Assembly: GCA_029531795.1 (NCBI GenBank)
Contig: JAPEIS010000001.1
Location: 5,394,001-5,458,000, forward strand
Source: Sclerotinia nivalis
Taxonomy: Eukaryota; Ascomycota; Leotiomycetes; Helotiales; Sclerotiniaceae
DNA: 64,000 nucleotides
Direction of reading: 5' to 3'
Both the position numbers and the translations under genes were made by a program. Position 1 is the stretch's first letter, and every line of letters begins with the position of its first letter. The notes under the pieces were generated by a model. The model saw only the letters and a program-made list of their open reading frames with translations, searched no databases and was not told the DNA's origin. Positions 1 through 11,131 of this stretch are shown in pieces.

Positions 1-1
1 T

Positions 2-1744
2 GTTCTGAAAACCGAAAATCTAGATACAAATTTGTTTCCTATTGTTAAACCAAAAAAGAAAGTCTATTTCGCAATTACAATCTATAACCAAATCCATACC
101 AATACCCTATCATCTATCCGCAATCCCAAACTATCTATCCGCGAACCTGAATTACCTACCTGTAAATCTGAACCACCTATAATACCCGATAACTCAATCC
201 CTATCCAATTGCCTGAATCTATACAATTGGAATCCTTTGAAGAACTGAAACCCCTGCTCACTAAAGTTTACCTATCCGATCCACTTCCACTATCGATCTT
301 AAAAGTTTTAAAAAAGAATACTGCTAAACACCCGCATATCACATTATCTGAATATACTATAAACAATAACCTATTATATTATCATAAAAAGCTTTATATT
401 CCTAACTACAATCCTCTAAAAGCAAAACTCCTCCAAATGATCTACGATTCTTCTATTATCAAACACCTGCACCGTATCCATACCTTCGAATTGCTTTCCC
501 AAAACTATTATTAGCCTGGATATTACAACTACATCTCCCGTTGAATACACAATTATCATAATTGCCACCAAACCGCCCCGAACCGTAAAGAACAAAAAGA
601 AATCTTACACCTTCTCCCAATCCCACAACAAACCTAAAGAAATATCTCAATCGATTTCATCACTCATCTTCCGAAAAGCTCTGAATACAATACGATATTT
701 GTTGTAGTCGATTGATTAACCAAAATAAAGCATTTCCTGCCCTACCGAGGAATTTGTAACTCCGAAGAAGTCTCCCATCTGTTCCTAAAGCATATATAAA
801 AGCTCTACAGTTTGCTGCAAATCATTATATCCGATTATAAAGTTTAATTTATTTCTAACTTCTAGAAATATATCTATAAACGATTAGATACTGTTTCGAA
901 ACTATCGATAGTTTATCATCCTGAAATCGATGAACAAACGGAAAAGACAAATACAATACTCGAATAATACTTTCGTTCATATATATCCTACCTATAGAAC
1001 GACTAATCCAAATAACTACCGATCGTCGAATTCTCGATTAATTCTGCCTAATCCGAAAGTTTCCGTTTATCGTTGTTCTTTGCCAATTACAATTTCCATC
1101 CCCGAATGGGTTTCGAATCTGCCGCGTTCTTCAATCGCTCTGGAATCCTGAACACTAAGGAATTCGTCAAAAAGATGAAATCGATTATCGATCACTTAAA
1201 AACCAAATTGATCGTTAATCAAGCCCGCTATTCGAAAAATACCGATTCCTATTGTTCGCCTACCCATCAATACCAACCTGGAGATCTAGTCTAACTTAAT
1301 ACTAAAAATATCCGAACTCTTCATCCCCAAAAGAAATTAGATTAGAAAAACTTAGATCCTTTTCGAATTCTGAAAAACATAAACTCGTACATTTACGAAT
1401 TAGAGTTTTTTGTCTTTATAAAGAATCACTCAATCTTTCATATTAATCTATTGTATCCCGTTAATGATGATTTTATCCCCAATCAATACAACCCACCTCC
1501 CCCTCCTATCGAAATTGAAAATATTAAACAATTCGATATAAAGGAAATCCTGGATTCCCAATAGAAACATCGAAATTGTAATAATCTCCACCTAAAGTAT
1601 ACTATCCAATAGGTAAGCTATGATACACCTACCGAAAAACCTACAAAGTATTTGAAGAATGTTCAAGAACTGATCCGTAATTATCATCATCGTTATCCAA
1701 ATAAACCTGATCCCCCTAATCATTTCAACGAAGCTCGATCTTAA
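2..1744 (+). pseudogene. A1 pol 3' half: integrase plus chromodomain
   Basis: One frame runs from the window start to a TAA at 1742-1744 with several internal stops. After an RNase H to integrase linker (about 30-420) comes the HHCC-type zinc-binding part (about 430-590). The DDE core shows D in SIDFITHLP (about 650), D in ISDYK (about 835) and E in QTEKTN (about 940), so all three catalytic residues survive. The C-terminal part (about 1280-1480) precedes a chromodomain (about 1530-1740: FDIKEILDS, then PTKYLKNVQELI) of the kind that directs integration to modified chromatin. Stops such as TAG for Gln or Trp fit RIP. This is the best preserved family-A integrase here; A2 has lost the second Asp. 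Confidence 0.88.
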
Positions 1745-1756
1745 GGAGGGGGGTAC
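1745..1756 (+). other. A1 polypurine tract
   Basis: GGAGGGGGGTAC lies directly between the pol stop and the 3' LTR, the normal place of the plus-strand primer of LTR elements. A2 and A3 have degraded equivalents next to their 3' LTRs. Confidence 0.8.
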
Positions 1757-1969
1757 TATCACAGGATCCCCGTATATAATATACAAAGACCACTCGGATT
1801 CCGACCTATAGGAGTCGGACCTCGGATAAATGTAGGCTAGCCCCGGTCGGGGCTAGCGTTACATATAAATGTATTTAAGGAACCGTTCCTTCTATAGAAA
1901 CATAGCTCTTCGAGCTACGTCTTATTAATAAAAGTGATTCCTGTTGTCCTGTCTGTTGCCTCTGTGATA
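1757..1969 (+). repeat. 3' LTR of A1 (family A, 213 bp)
   Basis: 213 bp, ending TATCAC...GTGATA; the original ends were probably TGTCAC and GTGATA, with the start lost to G-to-A. The same length is found at 4445, 9859, 26606 and 32177. It contains several inverted repeats, for example GCTAGCCCCG/CGGGGCTAGC near 1834-1856, and a TATA-like stretch (ACATATAAATG) near 1862. Confidence 0.93.
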
Positions 1970-2951
1970 CCTTTGATATAGATAGCAATTGGTCTATCTT
2001 TCATTTCAGAATATATTAGAGATATTTTTGTTGAATTGAGGATCCCGATATTGTTATCTTTAGTAAAGAGAACTTTAGTATTGAAAGAAGATTAATATCT
2101 ATAATATCTTTTTATAGAAGATTCAATATGAAAATGAAAGATTCTAAATCTTTCAATAATGAAATCAATCCTTTCTTCGAATCATAGAGATTCCTTACAG
2201 AAAGAAAACTCTTGGATAATGCAGATCACTATTTGAGCGAAGATACAAAAGTTCGTATTATTTTTCAATGGATTATTGGTGATATATAATAGTATTTGAA
2301 ATCGAAAATGATCCGAAAGGAGTTTGTTATATATCAAAGTATTTTGAATTATCTTAATTCTATTTATCTTGTATTTAATCGATAAAAACTAATTATAAAC
2401 GAATTCCGATTTCTGCGAATAGAAATTATGATTTTCTATTAGTTCTATATACAGTTCTTGAAATTCGTAGTAGAAATCGATTAACCAGAAGATTCCTTTC
2501 GAAAAAAGTTCACTTCGAAGCTCTTTTTTTCGTTGCGAGTTACAATAATAATCATAATGGATCTTTACCCTGATTTCTAGGGTTACATTAATTATCTAAT
2601 GAATATAAATACAAGAATATATATTATGAATCAGAAATATACTATTATAATTAGGAATCAAGTTCGAAAAACCCTTTTGTTTAATAATCACGTTAGAAGC
2701 TTTATTCTTTTGTATAAAAATACTAAGTTTGAATATATCGGAAAAGAAAAATCGGCTACCCCTAAGTTTATTCTGAATTTCAAGTCTTATTTTTTTGTTT
2801 TATCTTTCTCTTGCTTTAAATACAAAACTTCCAATTGAATTAAAGATCATATATATCCCCCGGTATCTATAAGATTGATACAGCTTTTGAAAACAAAAGA
2901 ATCATTTCAGAAATTCCCGATTCCGATTTATATAAGTCGGAAAAGGATTAA
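1970..2951 (+). pseudogene. D1 gag, 3' two-thirds
   Basis: Aligns with the D2 gag at about 61080-62063. Multiple stops interrupt the frame. An open stretch at 2599-2838 ends in a C-F-K-Y motif, a damaged first half of a CCHC zinc knuckle (D2 still has C-F-K-C at the same place). The frame ends at TAA 2949-2951, as in D2. Gag forms the retrotransposon capsid and packages element RNA. The N-terminal third lies left of A1, outside the window. Confidence 0.8.
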
Positions 2952-3124
2952 TCCTTAGGAAAGTCTCCTTCCAAAGTTATCAATATAATCTCAAATATAT
3001 TGATTTATAAAACCTTATAGATAACAATAGCTTTCTATTCCTTTATTATTTTTTAGTTTATGGTTTTCAAATCCGGTTTTCTGTATTAGTAGATATTAAA
3101 GTCTTTATTTATTTACTTATTAAT
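2952..3124 (+). pseudogene. D1 gag-pol junction and start of protease
   Basis: By alignment to D2 this holds the junction where pol continues in a different frame from gag, and the N-terminal half of the retropepsin region (FQIRF near 3068 corresponds to FQIRS in D2). No D-S/T-G active-site triplet is recognisable in either D copy. Ends with TTAAT (3120-3124), the left TSD of element E. Confidence 0.65.
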
Positions 3125-3270
3125 TATCACAGTGGTGGTAGGGTGCTTTAAGATATAATGATATTCTACGAAGAAGAAAGAAGGTGTTAGGAAGAGCGTC
3201 GACTATATGGGGGATGGGTGCTTTAGGCAGTTATATAGACTAACTAAGAATGGGTTATGAATCTGTAATA
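3125..3270 (-). repeat. 3' LTR of E (146 bp)
   Basis: Pairs with 35428-35573 at identical length. The outer end is TATCAC (originally TGTCAC or GTGATA type), the inner end CTGTAATA. The two LTRs differ mainly by transitions. Confidence 0.9.
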
Positions 3271-3530
3271 ATACTCTTTTTCTCAAAACCTAGTTTGTTC
3301 TTAAACTATTGATAAAACCTTTTGAAAAACAATTGTTCAAGCAAAATCTTATTCAAACGCTTCAAATTCCTAAATTGTAAGATTATTTTTCAAATTTTAA
3401 GATTGTTTTAAAATTTGAGATACTATTTTCTTATTCAAACAAATTATACTTTTTTTTTGGTTGATCGTTGTAAAGTCTTTGTAAAAGCTAAAACTAACAA
3501 CAATATTGTAATGTTTAAATGATCTAAGAT
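3271..3530. other. E 3' untranslated stretch, no gene seen
   Basis: Between the E 3' LTR and the pol stop. AT-rich, with T-rich runs and partial inverted repeats around 3360-3420; no supported ORF on either strand. Confidence 0.6.
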
Positions 3531-4444
3531 CTATAATAATAATCTAAGTTTCTTGGGGTATAAATGATGATAGTCGATTAGGGTCTTCTTATTGTCTTTT
3601 AGATCTGATACTGATTGTCAGATTGGTATATAATGTTTCCATTTGATTTGATAATGATAGTTATCTTTATTATAATTATCAAGTATATTTTCAAATATCT
3701 ATTTCTAAATTGGTTTTTTTTCTTTGTTTTCTTTTTCGAAGATTCTGTTTCTTGTAGTTTTCGATTCCAATTCATTAATTAAAGTTTGTTTTGAAAAATG
3801 AAGTTTTAGAAATATTGATTTTAGCAACGAATAATGGAATACTGAGAAAATTCGTATATTTTCTAATAGTTCGATTAAGTAAGTATATGGATAGATCTTT
3901 ATTATTGTTAAGATCACATAGGCAAAGAATCAATTAGTCGTAAAACCGTAGCCAAACTTTTCATTACCCTTTCTAATCATGAATAAACTATTACTTTTAA
4001 GTTCAATCAATAAAGAGATATCAGAACGCCTATAGTTCGCCACCATTCCTGTCCTTTCATAAGCAATACAAAGAAGCTTGTTTACTAAACATTCCAAACT
4101 GATCGATGACGTTCCTACGCTGATGATTCGAAATGAGAACGCCTCCGTTTAGGTTTCTTGTTTTGACGAAACTGTTGCGTGATCGTAACAATTATTTTGT
4201 ATAATTCGATTTATTTATTATTAAACTTTTTTGTTTTATAAGATATCTTTATATTTTTTGTATTTATATATATTTTTTGTTCTTTTATATATTATAATGA
4301 ATCTAATCTATTTCGATTTGTATATTCTTTATAAATTGTAATAGATTGTTTCGCAAATGCTTTGAGTTGGTTCAGAATATATTTTATTTTATCGATTGTT
4401 TTGTTTCCTTTGAAGAATTCGTGTTTTTAAATTATTATTATTAT
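3531..4444 (-). pseudogene. E pol 3' end: chromodomain and integrase C-terminus
   Basis: The reading frame ends at TAG 3531-3533. The chromodomain (about 3540-3700) keeps the motif YQIKWKHYIP and resembles that of B1 at 11260-11460. The integrase C-terminal barrel follows (3705-3917: IRIFSVFHYSLL, compare VKIFSVFHHSLL in B1). Upstream sequence to 4444 matches B1 up to about 11860, where A2 cuts the gene; an ATT-repeat tract lies at the cut. Confidence 0.8.
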
Positions 4445-4657
4445 TATTACGGAGGCAACAGGCAGAATAACAGGAATCACTTTTATTAATAAGATATAGT
4501 TCGAAGAGTTATATTTTTATAGAAGGAATGGTTTCTTAAATATATTTATATGTAGTGTTAACTCTGATTGGGGCTAGTCTATACTTATCCGAAGTTCGAC
4601 TCTTATAGATCGGAATCCGAATGATTTCTGTATACTATATATAGGGATCCTATAATA
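4445..4657 (-). repeat. 3' LTR of A2
   Basis: 213 bp, TATTACGGAGGC at the outer side. More mutated than the 5' LTR at 9859: the GC stem GGGGCTAG has lost its partner arm. Followed at 4658-4672 by a T/C tract, the degraded purine tract on the minus strand. Confidence 0.92.
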
Positions 4658-4671
4658 GTACTTCTTTTTTT

Positions 4672-7600
4672 AAGATCGAGTTTTGTTGAAATGATTAGAG
4701 GGATCAGGTTTATTTGGATAACGATGATAGTAATTACAGATTAGTTCTTGAGTATTCTTCAAATATTTTGTAGGTTTTTTGGTAGGTGTATTATAATTTA
4801 TTTATCGGATAATATATTTTAGATGAAGGTTATTATAGTTTCGATGTTTTTATTAAGAATCTAGGATTTTCTTTATATCGAATTGTTTAATGTTTTCAAT
4901 TTCGATAGAAAGGGAGAACGAATTGTATTGTTTGGGGATAGAGTTATTATTAATGGGATATAATAGATTAATATAAAAGATTGAATGATTTTTTATAAAA
5001 ATAAGAAATTCCAGTTTATAAATATATAAATTTATAGTTTTTAGGATTCGAAAGGGATTTAAGTTTTTCTAATTTAGTTTTTTTTGAAAATGAAGAGTTC
5101 GGATATTCTTAGTATTAAGTTAGATTAGATCTTTAGGTTGGTATTGATGGGTAAACGAACGATAAGAATCGGTATTCTTCGAATAGCGGGTTTGATTAGT
5201 AATCAGTTTGGTCTTTAGATGATCGATAATCGAATTTATCTTTTTAATGAATTCCTTAATGTTCAGGATTCCAAAGCGATTGGAGAGTATGATAGATTCG
5301 AAATTCATTTGGGGATAGAAATTGTAATTGATAAAGAATAGTGATAGGCAGGAGTTTTCGGATTAAATAGAGTTAATCGAGAATTCGGCGATTGATAACT
5401 ATTTGGATTAGTTGTTTTGCAGATAGGATATATATAAGCGAAAATATTGTTCGAATATTGTATTTGCTTTTTCTGTTTGTTTATCAATTTTAGAATGATA
5501 AATTGTTGATAGTTTCGAAGTAGTATTTAGTTGTTTATAGATATACTTTTAGAAGTTAGAGATAAATTGAATTTTATGATTGGATATAATGGTTTGTGAT
5601 AGATTATAGAGCTTCTATATATGCTTCAAGAATAAATAGGAAATTTCTTTGGAATTATAGATTCTTCGGTAGAGCAGGAAATGTTTTATTTTGATTAATC
5701 GATTGATTATAACAAATATTGTATTATACTTAAAGTTTTTTGGAAAATGGATAATGAAATCGATTGAAATATCTTTTCAGGTTTGTTGTGAGATTGAGAG
5801 AGGATATAAGATTTCTTTTTGTTTTTTATGGTTTGGGGTGATTTGGTAGTAATTATAATAATTGTATATTCAATGGGAAATATAATTGTAATATTCAAAT
5901 CAATAGTAATTTCGGGAAAGTAGTTTGAAGGTATAGGTATGATATAGATGTTTGGTAATAAAGGAATTGTGGATTATTCGAAAAAGTTTTGTTTTTAAAG
6001 AATTGTAATTAAGAATATAAAGTTTTTTATGATAATATAATAGATTATTATTTATAGTATATTCAGATAATGTGATATATAGATATTTAATAGTATTCTT
6101 TTTTAAAGTCTTTAGGATCGATAATGGAAGTAGATTGGATAGGTAAGTTTCAGTGAATAAAGATTTCAATTTTTTAGAGGGTTTTAATTGTATAAATTCA
6201 GATTATTGAATAGGGATTAGATTATCGAATATTATAAGTAGTTTAGGTTTATAGATAGATAATCCGGATTCATAAATAGATAATTTGGGATTGCGGATAA
6301 GTAATAGAATATCGATATGGATTTGATTATAAATTGTAATTGCAAAACAGATTTTCTTTTTTGAATTAATAATAAAAAACAAATCTGTATTTAGATTTTC
6401 AGTTTTCAAAATAATTTGGTTTTGATGAAGAAAGTATTCATTTTCCTTTTTAAATAAATCCTTTGATTTTTTGATTAGAGTATCGGATTTCGCTTTTTGT
6501 TTTCCAAGATGATATATAATCTTGAAATTGAAACAAAATAGAAATTCAGATTAATAGATTTGATAATAGTTTAATAGTTTTGTGATTATAAAGTATTCTA
6601 GATTTTTATAGTTTATGATAATCTTGATTGGGGAAGAGGTATTTTCTAATTCGGATTGTTATTTTTCGAAATAGTAGATAATTGTTAATAATTCTTTATT
6701 ATAAATCTTGTAATTATATTTTATAATCGAATGCTTTTTAGAGAAATATGTAATAGGTTTTAGAATTCTATTGTTATTGTATTAAGAAAGGATTTTAGTA
6801 GATATATAATTCGATATATTTATTTTTAGGATTATATTTTTTTTTCAATCGAAAGAGGTTAATATAGGTATTATTGTAAATATAGCTTTCAAATTCGAGA
6901 ATGATTTTTTATAAGTAGGATTTTATTAGAAGATTATATTCTTTTTGGTTAGATTTATTATTGAACAAATAATCAAGAAGAAATCGTAGATAAAGTATTG
7001 ATAGAAATTGTTAAATTTTATAAATATTTGTATATCTATTAGATTCTTCAATGTTTTCTAATCAATTATCGTTTTAATTTTGATTGAATCTATTTGGATC
7101 TCTTTTCTGTTTACAATTAAATCTAGGAATTTCGTTTTAAATTTCAGAAATTCGTATTTCAATAGATTGGTATACAATCTAGTTTTCTATAAAGCGTTTA
7201 GTATTTTTTGTATATACTTTATATATTCAAAATGAATCTTATTATAGATTAAAATATTATTTAGATAAATAATACAAAATATATTTAAATATTCTTTTAG
7301 AATATTATTGATAAATCATTGAAATGTTGTTGGGATTTTAATCAATTTGAATGATATAATCAAGGTTTCGAATAGGCCGAATCGGGTATGAAATGTAATT
7401 AGGTATTTTTGTTCTTTTTTGATTCAGATATTATTAAAGATCAAGATAATATTTATTTTTGTAAAATATTTTATCTTTTTTAGATTATCCAAGGATTCTT
7501 TAGTTAAGGGTAATAGGTATTAGTCTTTTATAGATAAATTATTCAATATATAATAGTTTATATAGAATCGAAGATTACTATTAGATTTCTTAATAAATAA

Positions 7601-8560
7601 AACAAACGAAACGGAAATGAAGGAATTCAATCAGATGAATTCTTTTGTTAAGTTTTCTTTTAATTATTTTTGTAAAGCTTTTAATTCGTTCTGAAATATT
7701 GAATACAGGATTCCAAACGGTAGTTTAATTCTATTTTGTAATTGGATATTATAATTGTATAAATAATATAAAAGTAGTTTATCAATATTATATAAAGAAA
7801 ATATATCGATCTATAAACGGAATTCAACAAATAGATCTTTAGGAATAGAATCTTCTTTTTCTTTTAGGATTCGGTTTATCAAATCGATATTAGTTTAGAA
7901 TATCTTATAGTTTCGATGGATGTATATCGAGCAAATTCGGATTGAAATATTTGTTATATTTTTTTTTTAATGTTTTAGAACGAAACAGTAGATAAACAAA
8001 ATAGGCTTTGATAGGGATATCGAATAGAGTTCGAATATTCGATAGTTGTGTAGATGTATTATAGGATTTTCGATAGAATTTGTTATCGAAGTGAAAGGTA
8101 TTGGATGCGAATCCGATATAAGGATCGTGTTTTTTTAATTAGATTAGTTTTAGGATAATCGGATAATAAGTTAATTCAGTAATATAGATTTTCGATCTTT
8201 TTTTATAGTGATTATTGATTTGTAGATCGGTTAAAATATAATAATCCATTCGATTTTCAAATAGTATTTTTCTATTGAATCTAATGATTTCAAATAGAAC
8301 AAATAATTTATATATTAAAAGCTTGGTAATTTTAATTCAATTTCAATTTATGAAAGTATATCCTTTGTATCTGTTATTTATCATAGTATAAGTAGAATAA
8401 AATCGATTAGATATCGATAGGATAGTAATATATAATATTATCAGATTTGTTCGATTGTTTGTTTCTTTAGTAAAAGATAAATTTTGAATTGCAACAATGA
8501 ACAAATGTAATATATATAGGGCTTTCGTTTGATAACGATTTATGCTAAACAAATTCCGTT
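4672..8560 (-). pseudogene. A2 pol
   Basis: Order in coding direction: protease region (about 8340-7900, no D-S-G triplet recognised), RT (about 7750-7100), RNase H (about 7000-6550), integrase (about 6170-5000) and chromodomain (about 4900-4700). The RT box reads YLNN in place of YxDD, so both catalytic Asp are Asn by G-to-A. In the integrase the first Asp (SIDFIIHFP) and the Glu (QTEKAN) survive, but the second is Asn (ISNHKIQF). Dozens of stops. Boundaries between domains are approximate, by comparison with A1 and A3. Confidence 0.85.
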
Positions 8561-9780
8561 TCCCGAATTCGAAGAACCAGAAGGGAATAGATTATATAGT
8601 GATATAGTATATAATTGAATTTGGGCAAAGAATAGAACAAAAGACAACAAAACAAGATTGATAAAACTAACTCTAACTTATATAAAACGATTATCTAGGA
8701 ATAAGCAATCTTTCATATAATAATCGATAGATTTATAATGAAAGTATTCCTTTCGTTTATATCTATTAATATATCTTTAGAAACTGAAATCCATTGGATT
8801 TCCAATAAGTATAATCGTAACAAGAACAACAAATCGAATAATAATATTCAGGGATAAAGTAAAGATACAATTAATAGAATTCGGATTTTGAATCATAGTA
8901 TAGAACGATGGAACGATTGAGTTGTGATTGAAGTTGATCAGTTCTATCAAGTATAAATAGTGATTCTCTAATGTCTATATGAAAACGATGAATGCATCGG
9001 TACTATTTATAGATAGTTCAACAATAACAATCTGGTTCTTTAGTTTATTTGATAGAATTTGTTCTAATAGAATAATCAGGATATTATTATTGTCGGTTAT
9101 TCCGGTTTCCAATGTTAATCTTTGGAATTCAATATAGAAGATATAAAACGATTAATTTTTCTATTTCAGATTGATCAGAAGTTTTCAGGCCTTAATCTGC
9201 TTGTTCTGATTTCTATAAACTCTTTCCAATATTTACAATAGATTCTTATAATCAGTAAGTTTAACAAATTGCTCTTTGATATTATATAATCGAATTTGTA
9301 TAATAATAAATCCAATTAATCTTCTAATTACATAAATCAAACGGAAATATAGAAAAGTAAAGTAATCGGAATTGATATACATTTTATTCTATATTTGATC
9401 AACAAATTGATCAAGATCGATTTTCGTTCTATCAAATAGTATAAGGTTAGATACCTTTTTATTCAATTGAGACTTCGATAGAATAAAAACAGCGGTTGGG
9501 ATTATAACGGATATCAAAAGCGAGAAATCGATAAAGATTGAAACAAATGAAACAATAGGGACAGAATGAAATTGAATTAGATAGATAATCAATCCATCGT
9601 TTTTTTCCTTCCATTATATGAATATGGTTTTCTCGATTTGCAAATCGAAAGTAAACTTTTGAATTATAGATTGTAGATCGATTATTTCTATTTTTACTTT
9701 TATATTATAATTGTAAAAGAAGATAAAATAATGATACCAGATCGCAATATCGCTAACTACAATAGTAACAAATTCTTCGA
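8561..9780 (-). pseudogene. A2 gag
   Basis: Gag-like protein with the segment KKVSNLILFDRTKIDLDQF (about 9400-9460), typical of the start of a retrotransposon gag domain, then TLENHYLYLIEL-like helices. Near 8720 a CCHC knuckle survives as Y-F-H-Y ... Y ... C, meaning two Cys and the His became Tyr. The start codon could not be fixed; the 5' border is approximate. Confidence 0.7.
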
Positions 9781-9858
9781 GGGAATCGAACTGACTAAAC
9801 GGATACGGATAGGATAATATTATAGAAATATTAATACAAGTAGATAGAAGCTATATAA

Positions 9859-10071
9859 TATCATAAAAACAACAAACAGAATAACAAGAATCACTTTTAT
9901 TAATAAAATATAACTCGAAGAGCTATATTTCTATAAAAGGAATAGTTCTTTAAATATATTTATATATAACATTAACCCCGACCAGGGCTAATCTACACTT
10001 ATCCGAGGTCCGACTCCTATAGGTCGGAACCCGAGCGGTCTCCGTATACCATATACGGGGACCCCGTGACA
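9859..10071 (-). repeat. 5' LTR of A2
   Basis: 213 bp ending ACCCCGTGACA; better preserved than its partner. Contains hairpins TCCGAC/GTCGGA and CCGTATA/TATACGG. Confidence 0.93.
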
Positions 10072-10802
10072 ATTTTATTTGAAAGGTAAAGTTTATTAGA
10101 TTCTATATTCAATTGTAAATTAAAATTGTAATTCGCAAAGAACAATAAATAATTTATTATTTCAAAAATCAAATTGTTTAAAACAAATTCTATCAATAGT
10201 AATTATTTTATTCAATTATCTTAATGAAAGTTTATGAATGTATATAAATATTGTTCTAGAATTGAATTGATTCGTTTTGTTTGGTTATTTATCTATAGAT
10301 GAAATGTTAAACTATATTTAAGAATTACTTTTAATCGTTCAGAAAACTATATTCAGAATCCCGATATGAATTGTATTCTTCGATCTGAAATGATATTTTC
10401 CAGGAGATCATATAATATATAAACATAATTGATGAAAATATTAATCAATTTTTTTATTATCAAAAATCTTATATCTATAAAATACTTCATTTTTGTTAAT
10501 CTATAAACAATTACTAATATATATTTATATATTGAATTATAATATTTATAGTTTGATAAAGGTATAATATAATCGATTGAAATATTTGATTATAATTGAA
10601 AAAGAATAAACAACGGTTTCAAGAATCTTGAAGGGGATGATTTTGGGGATTTTGTTTGAATATAAAGTTTACAAGCTTGAACATAAGTATTTATTTTTTG
10701 ATACATTTGTAATCATTAATAACTTCTGGAGATCAAATCAATAGTCTTTGTATGATTAAGGTAATCAATAGAGTTCGATGAATATATTTTATATAAAATT
10801 TG
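10072..10802 (-). pseudogene. E integrase, catalytic core part
   Basis: Continuation of the E integrase beyond A2. The sequence tracks B1 at about 11880-12600 (for example the stretch at 10380-10560 against 12190-12360), covering the DDE core and the zinc-binding region. Heavily stopped; catalytic residues cannot be read reliably. Ends at ATTTG (10798-10802), the left TSD of B1. Confidence 0.75.
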
Positions 10803-10965
10803 TATCACAGTAAGGGAAAAGGTATGTGTAGGTTTGATCTATTGTTATACTACGAGGAGGAGAAGAAGGTCAAGGAGATAACCTGATTATATAGAGATGA
10901 GTGTATACATATATGCTTAAGGCATATATGATCATATGTAGGTGAAGGGAAATAAATCTGTAATA
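10803..10965 (-). repeat. 3' LTR of B1 (163 bp)
   Basis: Same length as 24501-24663, 38268-38430 and 51784-51946. Contains a near-palindrome CATATATGC/GCATATATG around 10910-10935, equivalent to CATGTGTGCC/GGCACACATG in B2. Confidence 0.93.
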
Positions 10966-10984
10966 GTATTCTCTCTTCAAGAAA

Positions 10985-11004
10985 CCCATTTGATCCCAAA
11001 TGGG
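10985..11004. other. Hairpin in B1 3' non-coding region
   Basis: Perfect inverted repeat CCCATTTG-ATCC-CAAATGGG, 20 bp inside the 3' LTR. B2 has a decayed copy at about 38450-38470. Role unknown; possibly RNA 3'-end processing or strand transfer. Confidence 0.6.
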
Positions 11005-11131
11005 CATTAAAAAATAAAGAAAAATAAAGAAAAAATACAAATCTCTTTCCTCAATTAGATCCCTGAACAAAAAACGTATAATATCCTCTAATAATATTAT
11101 ATCCCTTATTGTTATAATATGTAATATACCT

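Larger units (their letters stand above)
1..1969 (+). mobile_element. Gypsy A1, 3' part only (cut by window edge)
   Basis: Downstream part of a Ty3/gypsy chromovirus, family A. It holds the integrase, a chromodomain, a purine tract and the 3' LTR; gag, protease, RT and the 5' LTR lie left of the window. It sits in the gag gene of D1: sequence right of the LTR aligns with the uninterrupted D2 copy from about 61080. The base run CCTTT directly after the LTR is the likely right TSD. The left TSD is not visible. Confidence 0.9.
4445..10071 (-). mobile_element. Gypsy A2, full length with both LTRs
   Basis: 5.6-kb minus-strand family-A element with 213-bp LTRs at 4445-4657 and 9859-10071. It lies in the integrase gene of E, whose sequence resumes at 10072 in line with B1. 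Flanking pentamers ATTAT (4440-4444) and ATTTT (10072-10076) are an imperfect TSD; the difference is an A/T transversion, or the left copy was altered by the adjoining ATT repeat. Confidence 0.93.

Noticed and set aside
930..1151. 73-codon ORF in A1 starting MNKRKRQIQYSNN (and 5305-5487 in A2)
   Set aside because: Off-frame by one relative to the integrase, which reads QTEKTNTILE over the same bases.
4431..4444. ATT-repeat tract as a separate microsatellite feature
   Set aside because: Short and adjoining the A2 insertion site; it only blurs the left TSD of A2.
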